A DNA stretch of 14,029 nt from Chloroflexota bacterium (GCA_016210495.1 JACQUC010000029.1:1-14029); one strand, 5' to 3'; counted from the stretch's first letter, positions 1 through 6,897 are shown. Numbers and translations: made by a program. Notes: generated from the letters alone by a model not told the origin.

Positions 1-167
1 CGCAAGGATCGCGCGTGGCCATGAAGCCTCCGGTGCCTCGGGCTTCAATCGAGCGCAAGGATCGCGCGTGGCCATGAAGCCTCCGGTGCCTCGGGCTTCA
101 ATCGAGCGCGAGGATCGCGCGTGGCCATGAAGCCTCCGGTGCCCCGGGCTTCAATCGAGCGCGAGGA
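1..167. repeat. 53-bp tandem direct repeat, 3 copies plus an 8-bp partial copy
   Basis: Units start at 1, 54 and 107, and a fourth is cut short at 160-167. The copies are almost identical: the first two have GCAAGGA where the third and fourth have GCGAGGA, and the third has one further T-to-C change. Each unit contains a purine-rich Shine-Dalgarno-like stretch, a GTG, an ATG 6 nt further on, and a 6-bp inverted repeat (GAAGCC...GGCTTC, 12-nt loop). The partial fourth copy supplies the GAGGA at 163-167 used by the following gene. The array may continue to the left of the window. Copies are contiguous with no unique spacers, so it is not a CRISPR. Confidence 0.95.
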
Positions 168-180
168 CAGTCCGCCGTGA
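21..180 (+). other. chain of three overlapping mini-ORFs inside the tandem repeat
   Basis: ATG at 21 opens an 18-codon frame (MKPPVPRASIERKDRAWP) ending at TGA 75-77. ATG at 74 overlaps that stop as ATGA and opens a similar frame ending at 128-130. ATG at 127 overlaps that stop as ATGA and opens a 17-codon frame ending at 178-180, which overlaps the GTG start at 177 as GTGA. The unit is 53 bp (2 mod 3), so each copy closes a different frame. In-frame GTGs at 15, 68 and 121 lie 6 nt after AAGGA/GAGGA and are alternative starts. The geometry is seen directly; translation of the peptides or a role in coupling translation into the next gene is inference. Confidence 0.35.
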
Positions 181-2048
181 AGCGCTGGCTATTCTTCATT
201 ATGCTTGCCGTCGCGCTCCTTGCCGTGCGCCGCGCGTGGGTGCCAGATCCCCTCGAGGCGCTATCGCTTACGGCACAGGGCTTCTCAGGATCATGGTGGT
301 TTCCGCGCGGCGGGCCGTACATCCTCGGCTATGAATCGAGCGCACCGGCGAAGCTCTTCATCGATGGCGAGAACATCGTTTCTGGATCCGGGCAGAAAAG
401 TGCGCGGCGAATCTATGAGGCGGGCCCTCACGCCGTGCTCTTTACTGGCTCGCCTGGCTCCCAGCTCTTGTGGCATCCTCCGGGGCGGCGCGGCGCGCTC
501 GAGTATGTGCCGCCGTCATCGCTTTCGCCTTCGCCACCAGACAGCGCACGCTTTACAAATGCCGTCGGAGCGTCCCGCGTAGACGCGCCACTGGCCGCGC
601 TCCTCGTGCTCGGGGCAGCCATCACATTCCTTCACGGTGCGCGCTTACGCGCCCCGCGCCGCACGCTTTTCACCTTCGGGCTAATTTTCGCTTTGGCGCT
701 CGCTGCGCGTCTTCTGGCGCTTTCTCAGGCCGGACAGACTTGGGACGAGGACGAATACTGGTCGGCAGGGCGCAACTACATCACGAATCTTCTCTCGCTC
801 GACTTTAGCGCAAATGCATGGCGCTGGAACTTCGAGCACCCGCCGGTAACCAAGTACATCGCCGGACTAGGAGCGCTCTGGAGCGATGGCTATGGCCCTG
901 CGCGACTTCTGTTCGCGCTAATGGGCAGCGCCACCTGCGTCTTGGCCTGCGCGTTGGGGACGCGCCTTTTCTCCTCGCGAGTCGGCCTGCTCGCCGGCGT
1001 TATCGTTGCGCTCTTTCCACGCCTTGTCGCCCACGATGTGATCATTGGCCATGAGACTCCTTCGGTGTTCTTTTGGGCCCTCGCAATGTGGCTGGCGGTC
1101 AGCGACCGGGGATTCTCGCGCCGACTGATTCTCATCGGGATTGTCGTCGGCCTCGCCGTGGCTACACGTTTTGCCAATGTGCTCCTCGCTCCTTTGGTGG
1201 TTGCTACTCTCTTCATTGTTTACCGGCGCGCGCTGCGCCCAACCGTGCTCTTGGTGCCGCTCTGCGCATTCGCCACCTTCGTGGCCGTTTGGCCCCTCAT
1301 GTGGAGCGAGCCCGTGAGGCACCTTTCCGCCGCCTGGAAGATACTGGGGCGGCAGCACCTCCCTGAGTACTACCTTGGCGAGCTGATAAGACTCCCCCCC
1401 TGGCACTACTTTCCAGTCTACGTCCTCGCGACCTTGCCTGTCGGTGTCCTTGGCGCACTTCTTTTGGCAGCGTGGCGTGGAGTAACCAAACGAGAGCAGA
1501 GCTTCGTGATCCTCATGCTCTTCGTCTTGACGCCGCTTGGCATCGCTTTGTCCCCGGTCCGGCAGGATGGAGTGCGCTACGTTCTCCCCGTGTTCGTGCC
1601 GCTGGCAATTCTCGCTGCGGCAGGCGTCGAGAACCTAACCGCGCGAATGAAGCTCGCGACCGTATTGGTTGGAATGTATCTCGTGATTACATTGATGCGC
1701 ATCCATCCCTACTACCTCGACTACTATGGAGAGCAGGTGGGCGGGGCAGACACTGTCGCCCGTCATGAATGGTTCGAGATTGGCTGGTGGGGCGAGGGCA
1801 TCGGTAATGCCGTGGACTACGTGAACCGTCATGCCGCTCGGAATGCGCGCGTCTTACGCGCGGTCTCGCCCACGCATCTCAATTGGCTGCGCGCCGATCT
1901 ATGGTCCGATGGCCCGCCCGATTGGATCATCACCAACGCTCAGGGCCAAATCGTGAAGAAGATCACCCTCCCGCAGAACACCGAGCTGGTGCACCAGGAA
2001 CAAGCGCAGGGCGCCCCTCTAGTCACCGTATATCGCGTGGTTCGTTAA
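177..2048 (+). CDS. GT39/ArnT-like membrane glycosyltransferase with N-terminal PA14-like domain
   Basis: A 623-residue multispanning protein of the GT-C fold, which transfers a sugar from a polyprenyl-phosphate donor to a protein or lipid on the outer face of the inner membrane. An N-terminal hydrophobic segment (about 4-18) is followed by a soluble part (about 35-110) that resembles a PA14-like beta-sandwich (FIDGENIV at 61-68, LLWHPPG at 97-103). The GT39 part starts near 135: WDEDEYWSAGRNY at 189-201 is the acidic first-loop motif, FEHPP at 219-223 is the conserved HPP, and RYVLPVF (467-473) and HPYYLDYYGEQVGG (510-523) are late motifs of the family. The GTG start is chosen because GAGGA (163-167) lies 9 nt upstream and the codon overlaps an upstream stop (GTGA); ATG 201 would cut the signal-anchor. 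The acceptor is unknown. The stop overlaps the convergent response-regulator gene by 4 bp. Confidence 0.85.
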   Translation: MKRWLFFIMLAVALLAVRRAWVPDPLEALSLTAQGFSGSWWFPRGGPYILGYESSAPAKLFIDGENIVSGSGQKSARRIYEAGPHAVLFTGSPGSQLLWHPPGRRGALEYVPPSSLSPSPPDSARFTNAVGASRVDAPLAALLVLGAAITFLHGARLRAPRRTLFTFGLIFALALAARLLALSQAGQTWDEDEYWSAGRNYITNLLSLDFSANAWRWNFEHPPVTKYIAGLGALWSDGYGPARLLFALMGSATCVLACALGTRLFSSRVGLLAGVIVALFPRLVAHDVIIGHETPSVFFWALAMWLAVSDRGFSRRLILIGIVVGLAVATRFANVLLAPLVVATLFIVYRRALRPTVLLVPLCAFATFVAVWPLMWSEPVRHLSAAWKILGRQHLPEYYLGELIRLPPWHYFPVYVLATLPVGVLGALLLAAWRGVTKREQSFVILMLFVLTPLGIALSPVRQDGVRYVLPVFVPLAILAAAGVENLTARMKLATVLVGMYLVITLMRIHPYYLDYYGEQVGGADTVARHEWFEIGWWGEGIGNAVDYVNRHAARNARVLRAVSPTHLNWLRADLWSDGPPDWIITNAQGQIVKKITLPQNTELVHQEQAQGAPLVTVYRVVR

Positions 2049-2425
2049 GAGCAGTTAGCTTCCGGAAGCAGCCTCTCGACGTTATGGACGAGCACTTCAC
2101 TGAGAAAGGGCTTGACCACGTACTCGTCCGCGCCAAGCTCGAGCCCGCGGTTGGCGTCTTCAATCCCAGGATAAGCGGCTGTGAGCATCACGATGGGGAT
2201 ATTCGTGGTGCTTGGATTCGCTTTCAGCCTTCTGCAAACTTCGAAGCCATCGATCTTGGGCAGATGAAGATCCAAGATCACCACGTCGGGAACTTCTCGT
2301 GCGATTGCAGCCAGGGCTTCCTGGCCGTCTGTTGCGACCGTAATTCGGTGCCCGCGCGATTCCATGATCTTCGTGACCATCCTGGTGATCTCAGGCTCGT
2401 CATCCACAACGAGTATGTGAGCCAT
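2045..2425 (-). CDS. single-domain response regulator (CheY-like receiver)
   Basis: A 126-residue protein that is only a receiver domain. The acidic pair D8-D9, phosphoacceptor D52 (in VVILDLHLPKIDG), T82 and K105 (in VVKPF) are all present, so phosphorylation by a histidine kinase is expected. There is no DNA-binding or enzymatic output domain, so it must act by protein-protein contact or phosphotransfer. Start ATG 2425 is supported by GGGAGG about 8 nt upstream. It is the last gene of a minus-strand operon, 16 bp after the TlpA-like gene. Its stop shares the palindrome TTAA (2045-2048) with the stop of the convergent glycosyltransferase gene. No kinase is in the window; the nearby PATAN/DUF4388 protein is a possible partner because PATAN domains are often fused to receivers (known of the family; the link here is inference). 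Confidence 0.93.
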   Translation of the reverse strand: MAHILVVDDEPEITRMVTKIMESRGHRITVATDGQEALAAIAREVPDVVILDLHLPKIDGFEVCRRLKANPSTTNIPIVMLTAAYPGIEDANRGLELGADEYVVKPFLSEVLVHNVERLLPEANCS

Positions 2426-2441
2426 TGCCTTGCCTCCCTGA

Positions 2442-3056
2442 CTATGGGTTGGTCTCGTCGATGATCGAACGCATGCACTGAACCGCGTGAGGAGCCGACC
2501 AATCCCGTTGGTTCACAAAGTAGTAGCGAACCTGACCTTTCTTGTCGATGAGGTAGCTCTCGGGCAGCTTCTCGGTGCCATAGGTACCCGCGGCTATACC
2601 TACCGCGCCACCATCGGCGGAGGAATTATCGAGGAGAACTGTCATGCTCAATCCACCGGGAAACTTGCCCCGAATCTCTGGCCAAGTCGTACCGGACGCG
2701 ACGGCTAGGATCTCGAACGGCTCCTGTTTGAGAGCGCGCGCGAGCGCATCCATCGCGGGCATTTCCTCGAGACATGGCGGACACCACGGTCCCCAGAAAT
2801 TCAGAAGAACGGTCTTACCCCGATAGGCTGACAGGGCTACCCGCTTGCCCGTGTAATCTTCGGCCTGAATATCCGGGGCAGCGCTCGGAAGCTCCCCGAG
2901 CGCTGCATTAAGGCTCGTAGGGGCTAGGCTTGCGCAGGCGCTCCTGGTTTCTTTCCGAATCGCCGGGCCTAATGCTCGCGCATAGCTTACGGCCAGAGCC
3001 GCCATCGTGAGTCCGACAACCGTGTAGGCGATCGCTTGTCGCCAGGGCCTAATCAT
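2442..3056 (-). CDS. TlpA/ResA-like membrane-anchored thioredoxin
   Basis: A 204-residue thiol-disulfide oxidoreductase. Residues about 8-25 form an uncleaved anchor or signal peptide, placing the domain in the periplasm. The thioredoxin-like domain has the active site FWGPWCPPC (WCPPC at 91-95), the cis-Pro loop at LP 164-165 and the final-strand motif YLIDKKGQVRYYF (168-180). The family reduces disulfides for cytochrome c maturation or other exported proteins; the client is unknown. The chosen start (ATG 3056) has GGAG 7-8 nt upstream and gives a normal signal sequence. An identical ribosome-binding site and ATG recur in frame at 3146, 90 bp upstream, because of the tandem repeat; that start would add 30 Cys-rich residues and would overlap the glutaredoxin stop as ATGA. 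The gene sits between glutaredoxin and receiver genes in one operon. Confidence 0.88.
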   Translation of the reverse strand: MIRPWRQAIAYTVVGLTMAALAVSYARALGPAIRKETRSACASLAPTSLNAALGELPSAAPDIQAEDYTGKRVALSAYRGKTVLLNFWGPWCPPCLEEMPAMDALARALKQEPFEILAVASGTTWPEIRGKFPGGLSMTVLLDNSSADGGAVGIAAGTYGTEKLPESYLIDKKGQVRYYFVNQRDWSAPHAVQCMRSIIDETNP

Positions 3057-3212
3057 CCGCGGGCTCCAGGGTGAGCATCGACACAATCCTTCCGCATCAT
3101 AGACGCGGACTCCAGGGTGAGCATCGACACAATCCTTCCGCATCATCCGCGGGCTCCAGGGTGAGCATCGACACAATCCTTCCGCATCATAGACGCGGAC
3201 TCCAGGGTGAGC
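3057..3212. repeat. tandem repeat with 44/46-bp alternating units (90-bp period)
   Basis: Units a (3057-3100), b (3101-3146), a (3147-3190) and a partial b (3191-3212) alternate. All full units share a 24-bp core at their right ends, and a and b differ at their left ends (CCGCGGGCTCC against AGACGCGGACTCC). The 90-bp super-period is a multiple of three, so reading frames pass through unchanged. On the minus strand each unit carries CTGGAG. In a units this is followed by CCGCGGATGAT, the ribosome-binding site and start of the TlpA-like gene. The array covers the last 70 bp of the glutaredoxin gene and the gap before the TlpA gene. Confidence 0.95.
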
Positions 3213-3442
3213 TTCTTTACGAGCTCCTCCTCGGTGACTCGGTACTTGAACGCCTTTCTGCCGGCAACGAATATCACTGGCACCTCCTCTTGATAGCGCG
3301 AAAAGAGCCCGGGATCACTATCGATATCCACGACCTCGAGCTCGAATGGCACCTTCTGGCGCGCGCGTTCGAGGATGTTCTTTGCTTCATCGCAGAGGCA
3401 GCAATGCGCCCGGGTAAGTATTCTCACGTTCACGTACCCCAT
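3143..3442 (-). CDS. glutaredoxin-like (DUF836-type) small redox protein
   Basis: A 99-residue protein with a thioredoxin fold of the short glutaredoxin-like family. The first strand VNVRILTRAHC leads to the redox pair C14-x2-C17 (sequence HCCLCDEAK); the cis-Pro loop is EEVPVIFVAG (P55), and the fold ends near residue 77. Residues from about 78 to 99 are encoded by the tandem repeat and look like an acquired tail rather than part of the fold. There is no signal peptide, so a cytoplasmic role is likely; its partner is unknown. ATG 3442 is preferred; a TTG at 3451 would add three residues. It is first in the operon with the TlpA-like and receiver genes, and its start is 32 bp from the divergent PATAN gene. 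Confidence 0.85.
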   Translation of the reverse strand: MGYVNVRILTRAHCCLCDEAKNILERARQKVPFELEVVDIDSDPGLFSRYQEEVPVIFVAGRKAFKYRVTEEELVKKLTLESASMMRKDCVDAHPGARG

Positions 3443-3474
3443 CCTAGCCAAACATCAGGTATGCTGGAATCGCG
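3443..3474. promoter_or_regulatory. 32-bp divergent gap between glutaredoxin and PATAN genes
   Basis: Only 32 bp separate two divergent start codons. It contains GGAATCGCG before ATG 3475 (a short ribosome-binding site) and a TATGCT at 3460-3465 that could be a -10 element on the plus strand, but I see no convincing -35 element. Any promoters for the two operons must overlap each other or extend into the opposite coding sequences. Confidence 0.25.
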
Positions 3475-4593
3475 ATGTCAATCCGCGGCTCTCTGCGCAC
3501 CATGCCCGCCCAGGACGTATTCGAATGGCTCGATCGTCGTGGTGCGAGCGGCGAGCTCATGCTCGAACGCGGCGATAACTCCCGCAAGTTTCACGTTACC
3601 GAGACCAACATAACTAATGCGGGATCGACGAATCCAGCCGAATACCTGGGCCAGCTCCTCATCAATAATGGTCACATTGATGAGGCCACGCTGCGCACCG
3701 CATTTCAGAAACAAGCCAAGAACGGCATGCTCATCGGCAAGATCTTGGTCGTCGCCGGCCTCGTTACCGAACAGGCGCTGCGCGAGGCTTTGGGGCTGAA
3801 GATCCGGGAAGGCGTGTATGACGCCATGTCATGGGAGGACGGGACTTTCGTCTTCGAACCGGATTCGGTCAAGACGGCCAAGGCGATCGAATTCGAGGTA
3901 TCCATCGCCATCAAGGAATGTCTCGAAGAGGGCGCCATCCGGGCGCGGCAGTGGCAGGCGATTCGGAAGCTCATTCCCAACGATGACTTGCACTTTGCCA
4001 TTCCCGACAAGACCTGGGTAACGCGGGCCAAAGCCGGCTCTCCGTCGGCGCTGCTTCTCGCGGACGTGATGCAAGGCATGTCGGTACGCGAGATCATCTT
4101 GCAACGACATTCTCTCCCGTTCCCGGTTTACCAACGACTTGCCGATCTCTTGACCAGGGGAATCATCGAGATCGATCACCGGCCGGTACCCAAACGCGAA
4201 AGCGAGAAGAAGCTCTCGCCCTCGGCGCTCATCGAGGCTGCCAAGAAACTGGCCAAGAATGGGGACAAACAGGCCGCTTTGCAGACGGCGCGCAGGGCCC
4301 TCGAGGCCGCTCCAACCGATGAGGACATCAAGAAGAGCTACGCTGAGCTCGAGCGCTCGCTCTTCGCCGAGCTTTCCCGAAGCCTTCTCAAGCAATTCCG
4401 CGTGCCCAAGCTCGCCAAGAAGAAGGAGGAGATCGAGACCATGAACCTCTCCCCCGAGGAGAAGTACCTCGTGGGGCGTATCGACGGCAGATGGGATCTC
4501 CTGTCCCTAATGCGCGTTTCTCCGCTCAGGGAGGTCGAAGCTCTGATCACCATTCAGCGTTTGGCTGACCGAGGCATCCTTTCTCTAGATTGA
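3475..4593 (+). CDS. PATAN/DUF4388 protein with GspE-N-like insert
   Basis: A 372-residue soluble protein without signal peptide or membrane segment. The N-terminus (MSIRGSLRTMPAQDVFEWLD, then SGELML at 25-30 and WEDGTFVFEPD at 120-130) fits DUF4388/PATAN. Residues about 55-107 (EYLGQLLINNGHID..., IGKILVVAGLVTEQALREAL) resemble the N-terminal domain of type II secretion/type IV pilus ATPases (GspE/MshE-N). Two similar C-terminal blocks follow: about 196-233, ending YQRLADLLTRGIIEID, and about 333-372, ending IQRLADRGILSLD, both like small winged-helix modules. Between them is a helical, TPR-like stretch (about 250-310). PATAN domains are linked to receiver signalling and surface motility in some bacteria; the function here is unknown. 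It probably forms an operon with the TMTC-like gene 13 bp downstream. Confidence 0.8.
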   Translation: MSIRGSLRTMPAQDVFEWLDRRGASGELMLERGDNSRKFHVTETNITNAGSTNPAEYLGQLLINNGHIDEATLRTAFQKQAKNGMLIGKILVVAGLVTEQALREALGLKIREGVYDAMSWEDGTFVFEPDSVKTAKAIEFEVSIAIKECLEEGAIRARQWQAIRKLIPNDDLHFAIPDKTWVTRAKAGSPSALLLADVMQGMSVREIILQRHSLPFPVYQRLADLLTRGIIEIDHRPVPKRESEKKLSPSALIEAAKKLAKNGDKQAALQTARRALEAAPTDEDIKKSYAELERSLFAELSRSLLKQFRVPKLAKKKEEIETMNLSPEEKYLVGRIDGRWDLLSLMRVSPLREVEALITIQRLADRGILSLD

Positions 4594-4606
4594 TCGGACG
4601 GGCGAG

Positions 4607-6511
4607 ATGAGGAAGGCTCTCCTATTCCTCGTAGTGCTGGTCGCGCTTCTGCTTTCGGTAAACAGTCTCTCGAACCCTTTCATCCTCGACGACTCTGCCA
4701 AGATCGTCGGGAACAACGATATCCGCAATCTGGACGAGCTCGCCGGGAAGCTAGTCTATCCGTACCAGGCCAACCAGATCCTCGAGCGAAATGACCCGTC
4801 GCGGCCCCTGGTCTTTTTGCTTTACGGCCTCACCTACTCCTTCGCCAAGCTCAACCCTGCCACGTACCGGGCCTGGAACATCGTGTTCCATGCACTTTGC
4901 GGCGTGCTGGTCTTTCTCATCGCCGCCAGGATCATAAGGCTCAGGGCACCGGGCGAAAACAGTCTCGTTCCGTTCGTAGCGGCGATGTTTTTTGTGGTCT
5001 TGCCCATAAACATGGGCTCGGTCATCTATGTCTACGCGCTTTCCGATGTGCTCTCGAGCGCTCTCATTCTCTTATCGTTCTATCTGTATATCCGCGCGGA
5101 CTGGCCTCGATCCGGAACCTTCTTGCTTGGGCTCGCCAGCATGGTCTTGGCGCTCCTCGCCAAACAAAGCGCTCTGGTACTGCCCGCGCTCGTAATGGCC
5201 TTCGATCTTATCTTCAGACGCGGAGAAAGAGGTCGGCTAAAATACTATGTGAGCTACGCGCTCGTCGGGCTCGTATATCTTTGCGCCCGCAAGCTGTATT
5301 TCGGCCAAATAGGCGATCTAGAGGGAGTCGGCAACACACACCCGACTTTTCCGTACCTCGCCATCCAGCCGGTCATTCTTTGGCGCTATCTCTTCATGAC
5401 GTTCATTCCGCAAGGCCTGGCCATCGACCACGCGGTCACCCCGAGCACTTACTCGTTCGGCACCAAGGCGCTCGCGCTCGCGGCGCTCGTCTATGGTCTC
5501 TTGTGGCTGCGCTCTTTGCGAAGCAGCGAGAAGACTCTACTCCGCATGATCCTTTTCGGCGCGTCCTTCTATCTCATCAGCCTGGCGCCGACGAGCTCAG
5601 TTCTGCCCACAGTGGACGTCATGGTCGAGCGGCGCGTCTACCTGGGTAATCTTGGGATCGCCATAATCGTAGGGGAGCTGTATGGGTTTTTCCGCCGCAG
5701 TCGTGTCGTCCTAGTCTTGGCAGCGCTTCATCTATGCGTCCTGGCCGGGGTTTCTCTAAAGCGGAACAACATCTTTCACACCGAGGCGAGCACCTGGCAA
5801 AACGTACTCGAGAGCTATCCCAAGAGCATTCGCGCGAAGAACAACCTGGCGCTCGTTTATATGGGGGCAGGCCAGCATGAGCGCGCCAAGGCCCTTTTCG
5901 AGGAGCTTATCCGCGATGACCCGAGGGACTACCACGCGTTTACAAACCTTGGTGCGCTCTATTCGGAGGAGGGCCCCTACTATGATCCCGAGAAGGCCCT
6001 CGCGCACTTGGTCGCTGCAGTAGAGATAAAGCCCGATTTCGTGAGCGCGCTCTATAACCTGGGCTGGGTCAACCAGAAGCTTGGCCGTGAAAACGAGGCC
6101 GAACCGTACTATGCGAAGGTCATCGAGTATCAGCCGTCGCACGTGCTCGCCATGAATAACCTGGGAGTCATCTACTGGCACCGCCGGCAGATCGAACGTG
6201 CCCGCGAGTATTTTGAGAAGGCGCTTGAGCTCGATCCCGGTTGCATTCAAGCTAAGGGCAATCTCGTCGATTTGGCGCGCGAGCATGAGGTGGACCCGGA
6301 GTCCCTGCCTGCAGAAAAGCTCGTCCTTATATACGAGGAGTTCCTGGCCAAGGCGCCCGACAACTTGGCCGCAAGGAAGACGTACGCGCGAATCTGTCTC
6401 GACAGGGGCCTGCCTTGCGCGCGGTCACAATATGAGACGCTCGCGCGTTTGGTCCCCGAGGACGAGGAAGTTAGGCAAGCACTAGTGAAGCTCGGCGAAG
6501 AGCACCCGTGA
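4607..6511 (+). CDS. TMTC-like multispanning protein with C-terminal TPR repeats
   Basis: A 634-residue protein with about ten hydrophobic segments over residues 1-384 and a soluble TPR region from about 405 to 630. NPFILDD (acidic pair D28-D29), RP at 66-67, LAKQSALVLPAL (184-194) and ERRVYLG (341-347) match landmarks of the TMTC/GT-C glycosyltransferase-like family. The TPRs include helices around 407-438, 441-476, 478-510 and 512-544, each closing with a D-P or Q-P type turn, plus less regular repeats to 630. In this family the membrane part is related to O-mannosyltransferases and the TPRs bind the acceptor or partner; bacterial members are mostly uncharacterised. ATG 4607 has a weak GGGCGAG upstream and follows the PATAN gene by 13 bp. 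The stop overlaps a GTG (GTGA) at 6508. Confidence 0.82.
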   Translation: MRKALLFLVVLVALLLSVNSLSNPFILDDSAKIVGNNDIRNLDELAGKLVYPYQANQILERNDPSRPLVFLLYGLTYSFAKLNPATYRAWNIVFHALCGVLVFLIAARIIRLRAPGENSLVPFVAAMFFVVLPINMGSVIYVYALSDVLSSALILLSFYLYIRADWPRSGTFLLGLASMVLALLAKQSALVLPALVMAFDLIFRRGERGRLKYYVSYALVGLVYLCARKLYFGQIGDLEGVGNTHPTFPYLAIQPVILWRYLFMTFIPQGLAIDHAVTPSTYSFGTKALALAALVYGLLWLRSLRSSEKTLLRMILFGASFYLISLAPTSSVLPTVDVMVERRVYLGNLGIAIIVGELYGFFRRSRVVLVLAALHLCVLAGVSLKRNNIFHTEASTWQNVLESYPKSIRAKNNLALVYMGAGQHERAKALFEELIRDDPRDYHAFTNLGALYSEEGPYYDPEKALAHLVAAVEIKPDFVSALYNLGWVNQKLGRENEAEPYYAKVIEYQPSHVLAMNNLGVIYWHRRQIERAREYFEKALELDPGCIQAKGNLVDLAREHEVDPESLPAEKLVLIYEEFLAKAPDNLAARKTYARICLDRGLPCARSQYETLARLVPEDEEVRQALVKLGEEHP

Positions 6512-6813
6512 CCCTTGATCGCAGGTCCTCTTTGCCCGCATGGACCCATCCCTGCTCTTCTTCGCCGGATTGTGGCGCTGCACCTGGTCCGTGCTGTCCG
6601 TGCGGCAGAGCGGTGTACACATGTCCCGTCTTGCGGAGCGGTCAGCGTGAAGATGGCACTTTTGACCTCCATTTCTGGAGGTCCGTGGGACCGAGCGGCA
6701 TCTTTTCGGCGGCGTGGGACATGGTGAATGAGGCGCGCGCCTTTAGGGGGCAACTTGGCGACGAACCCCGACTTCAGAGATCTGTTCTACGAATTGTCTG
6801 CCGCGGGCGCTGA
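6508..6813 (+). CDS. doubtful small ORF, possible partner of the broken nucleotidyltransferase
   Basis: A 101-codon frame whose GTG start overlaps the stop of the TMTC-like gene as GTGA. The first 45 residues are Cys-rich (C16, C22, C29, C30, C32, C39) and look little like a known fold, although CCPCG could be part of a zinc site. The second half (FDLHFW at 52-57, AAWDMV at 68-73, EPRLQRSV at 86-93) looks more like a real short protein of the kind often encoded just before small nucleotidyltransferase genes. If so, the true start may be internal (GTG 6613 or TTG 6631). Family membership is from memory of such sequences, not from a search, and the whole frame could be spurious. Confidence 0.3.
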   Translation: MTLDRRSSLPAWTHPCSSSPDCGAAPGPCCPCGRAVYTCPVLRSGQREDGTFDLHFWRSVGPSGIFSAAWDMVNEARAFRGQLGDEPRLQRSVLRIVCRGR

Positions 6814-6862
6814 GTTTCTATACATTCGGCCTCTCGGCGGCACCATTTGGCCGCTTTGGTGA
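6728..6862 (+). pseudogene. truncated N-terminus of a small nucleotidyltransferase-type protein
   Basis: In the frame opened by ATG 6728 (or TTG 6755, 4 nt after AGGGGG), the peptide NPDFRDLFYELSAAGAEFL is very like the start of the small nucleotidyltransferase families (DUF6036/AbiEii-like) that continue with a conserved G-G-Y-A-x-x-x-H-G and a D-x-D catalytic pair. Here the resemblance stops after FLYI, and the frame ends at TGA 6860-6862 without any catalytic motif. This is best read as a gene remnant left by deletion. It overlaps the previous frame by 86 bp (59 bp if TTG 6755 is the start). Family assignment rests on about 20 residues only. Confidence 0.45.
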
Positions 6863-6897
6863 ACAATCCGGGCTAAGAGGAGCGCCAATTGTCACGC

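Noticed and set aside
1..167. CRISPR array
   Set aside because: Copies are head-to-tail with no unique spacers and no cas genes; the same holds for 3057-3212 and 10723-10985.
918..1406. 162-codon minus-strand frame opposite the glycosyltransferase
   Set aside because: Antisense shadow of a hydrophobic protein; polar, compositionally biased and without recognisable motifs.
3057..3176. Longer start of the TlpA-like gene at 3176
   Set aside because: It adds 40 repeat-encoded residues before the signal anchor and lies within the glutaredoxin gene; 3056 gives a normal N-terminus, with 3146 the only serious alternative.
3071..3613. 180-codon plus-strand frame across the 90-bp repeat and glutaredoxin gene
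   Set aside because: It runs antisense to a convincing glutaredoxin gene and into the PATAN gene out of frame; its repetitive N-terminus is only the tandem array.
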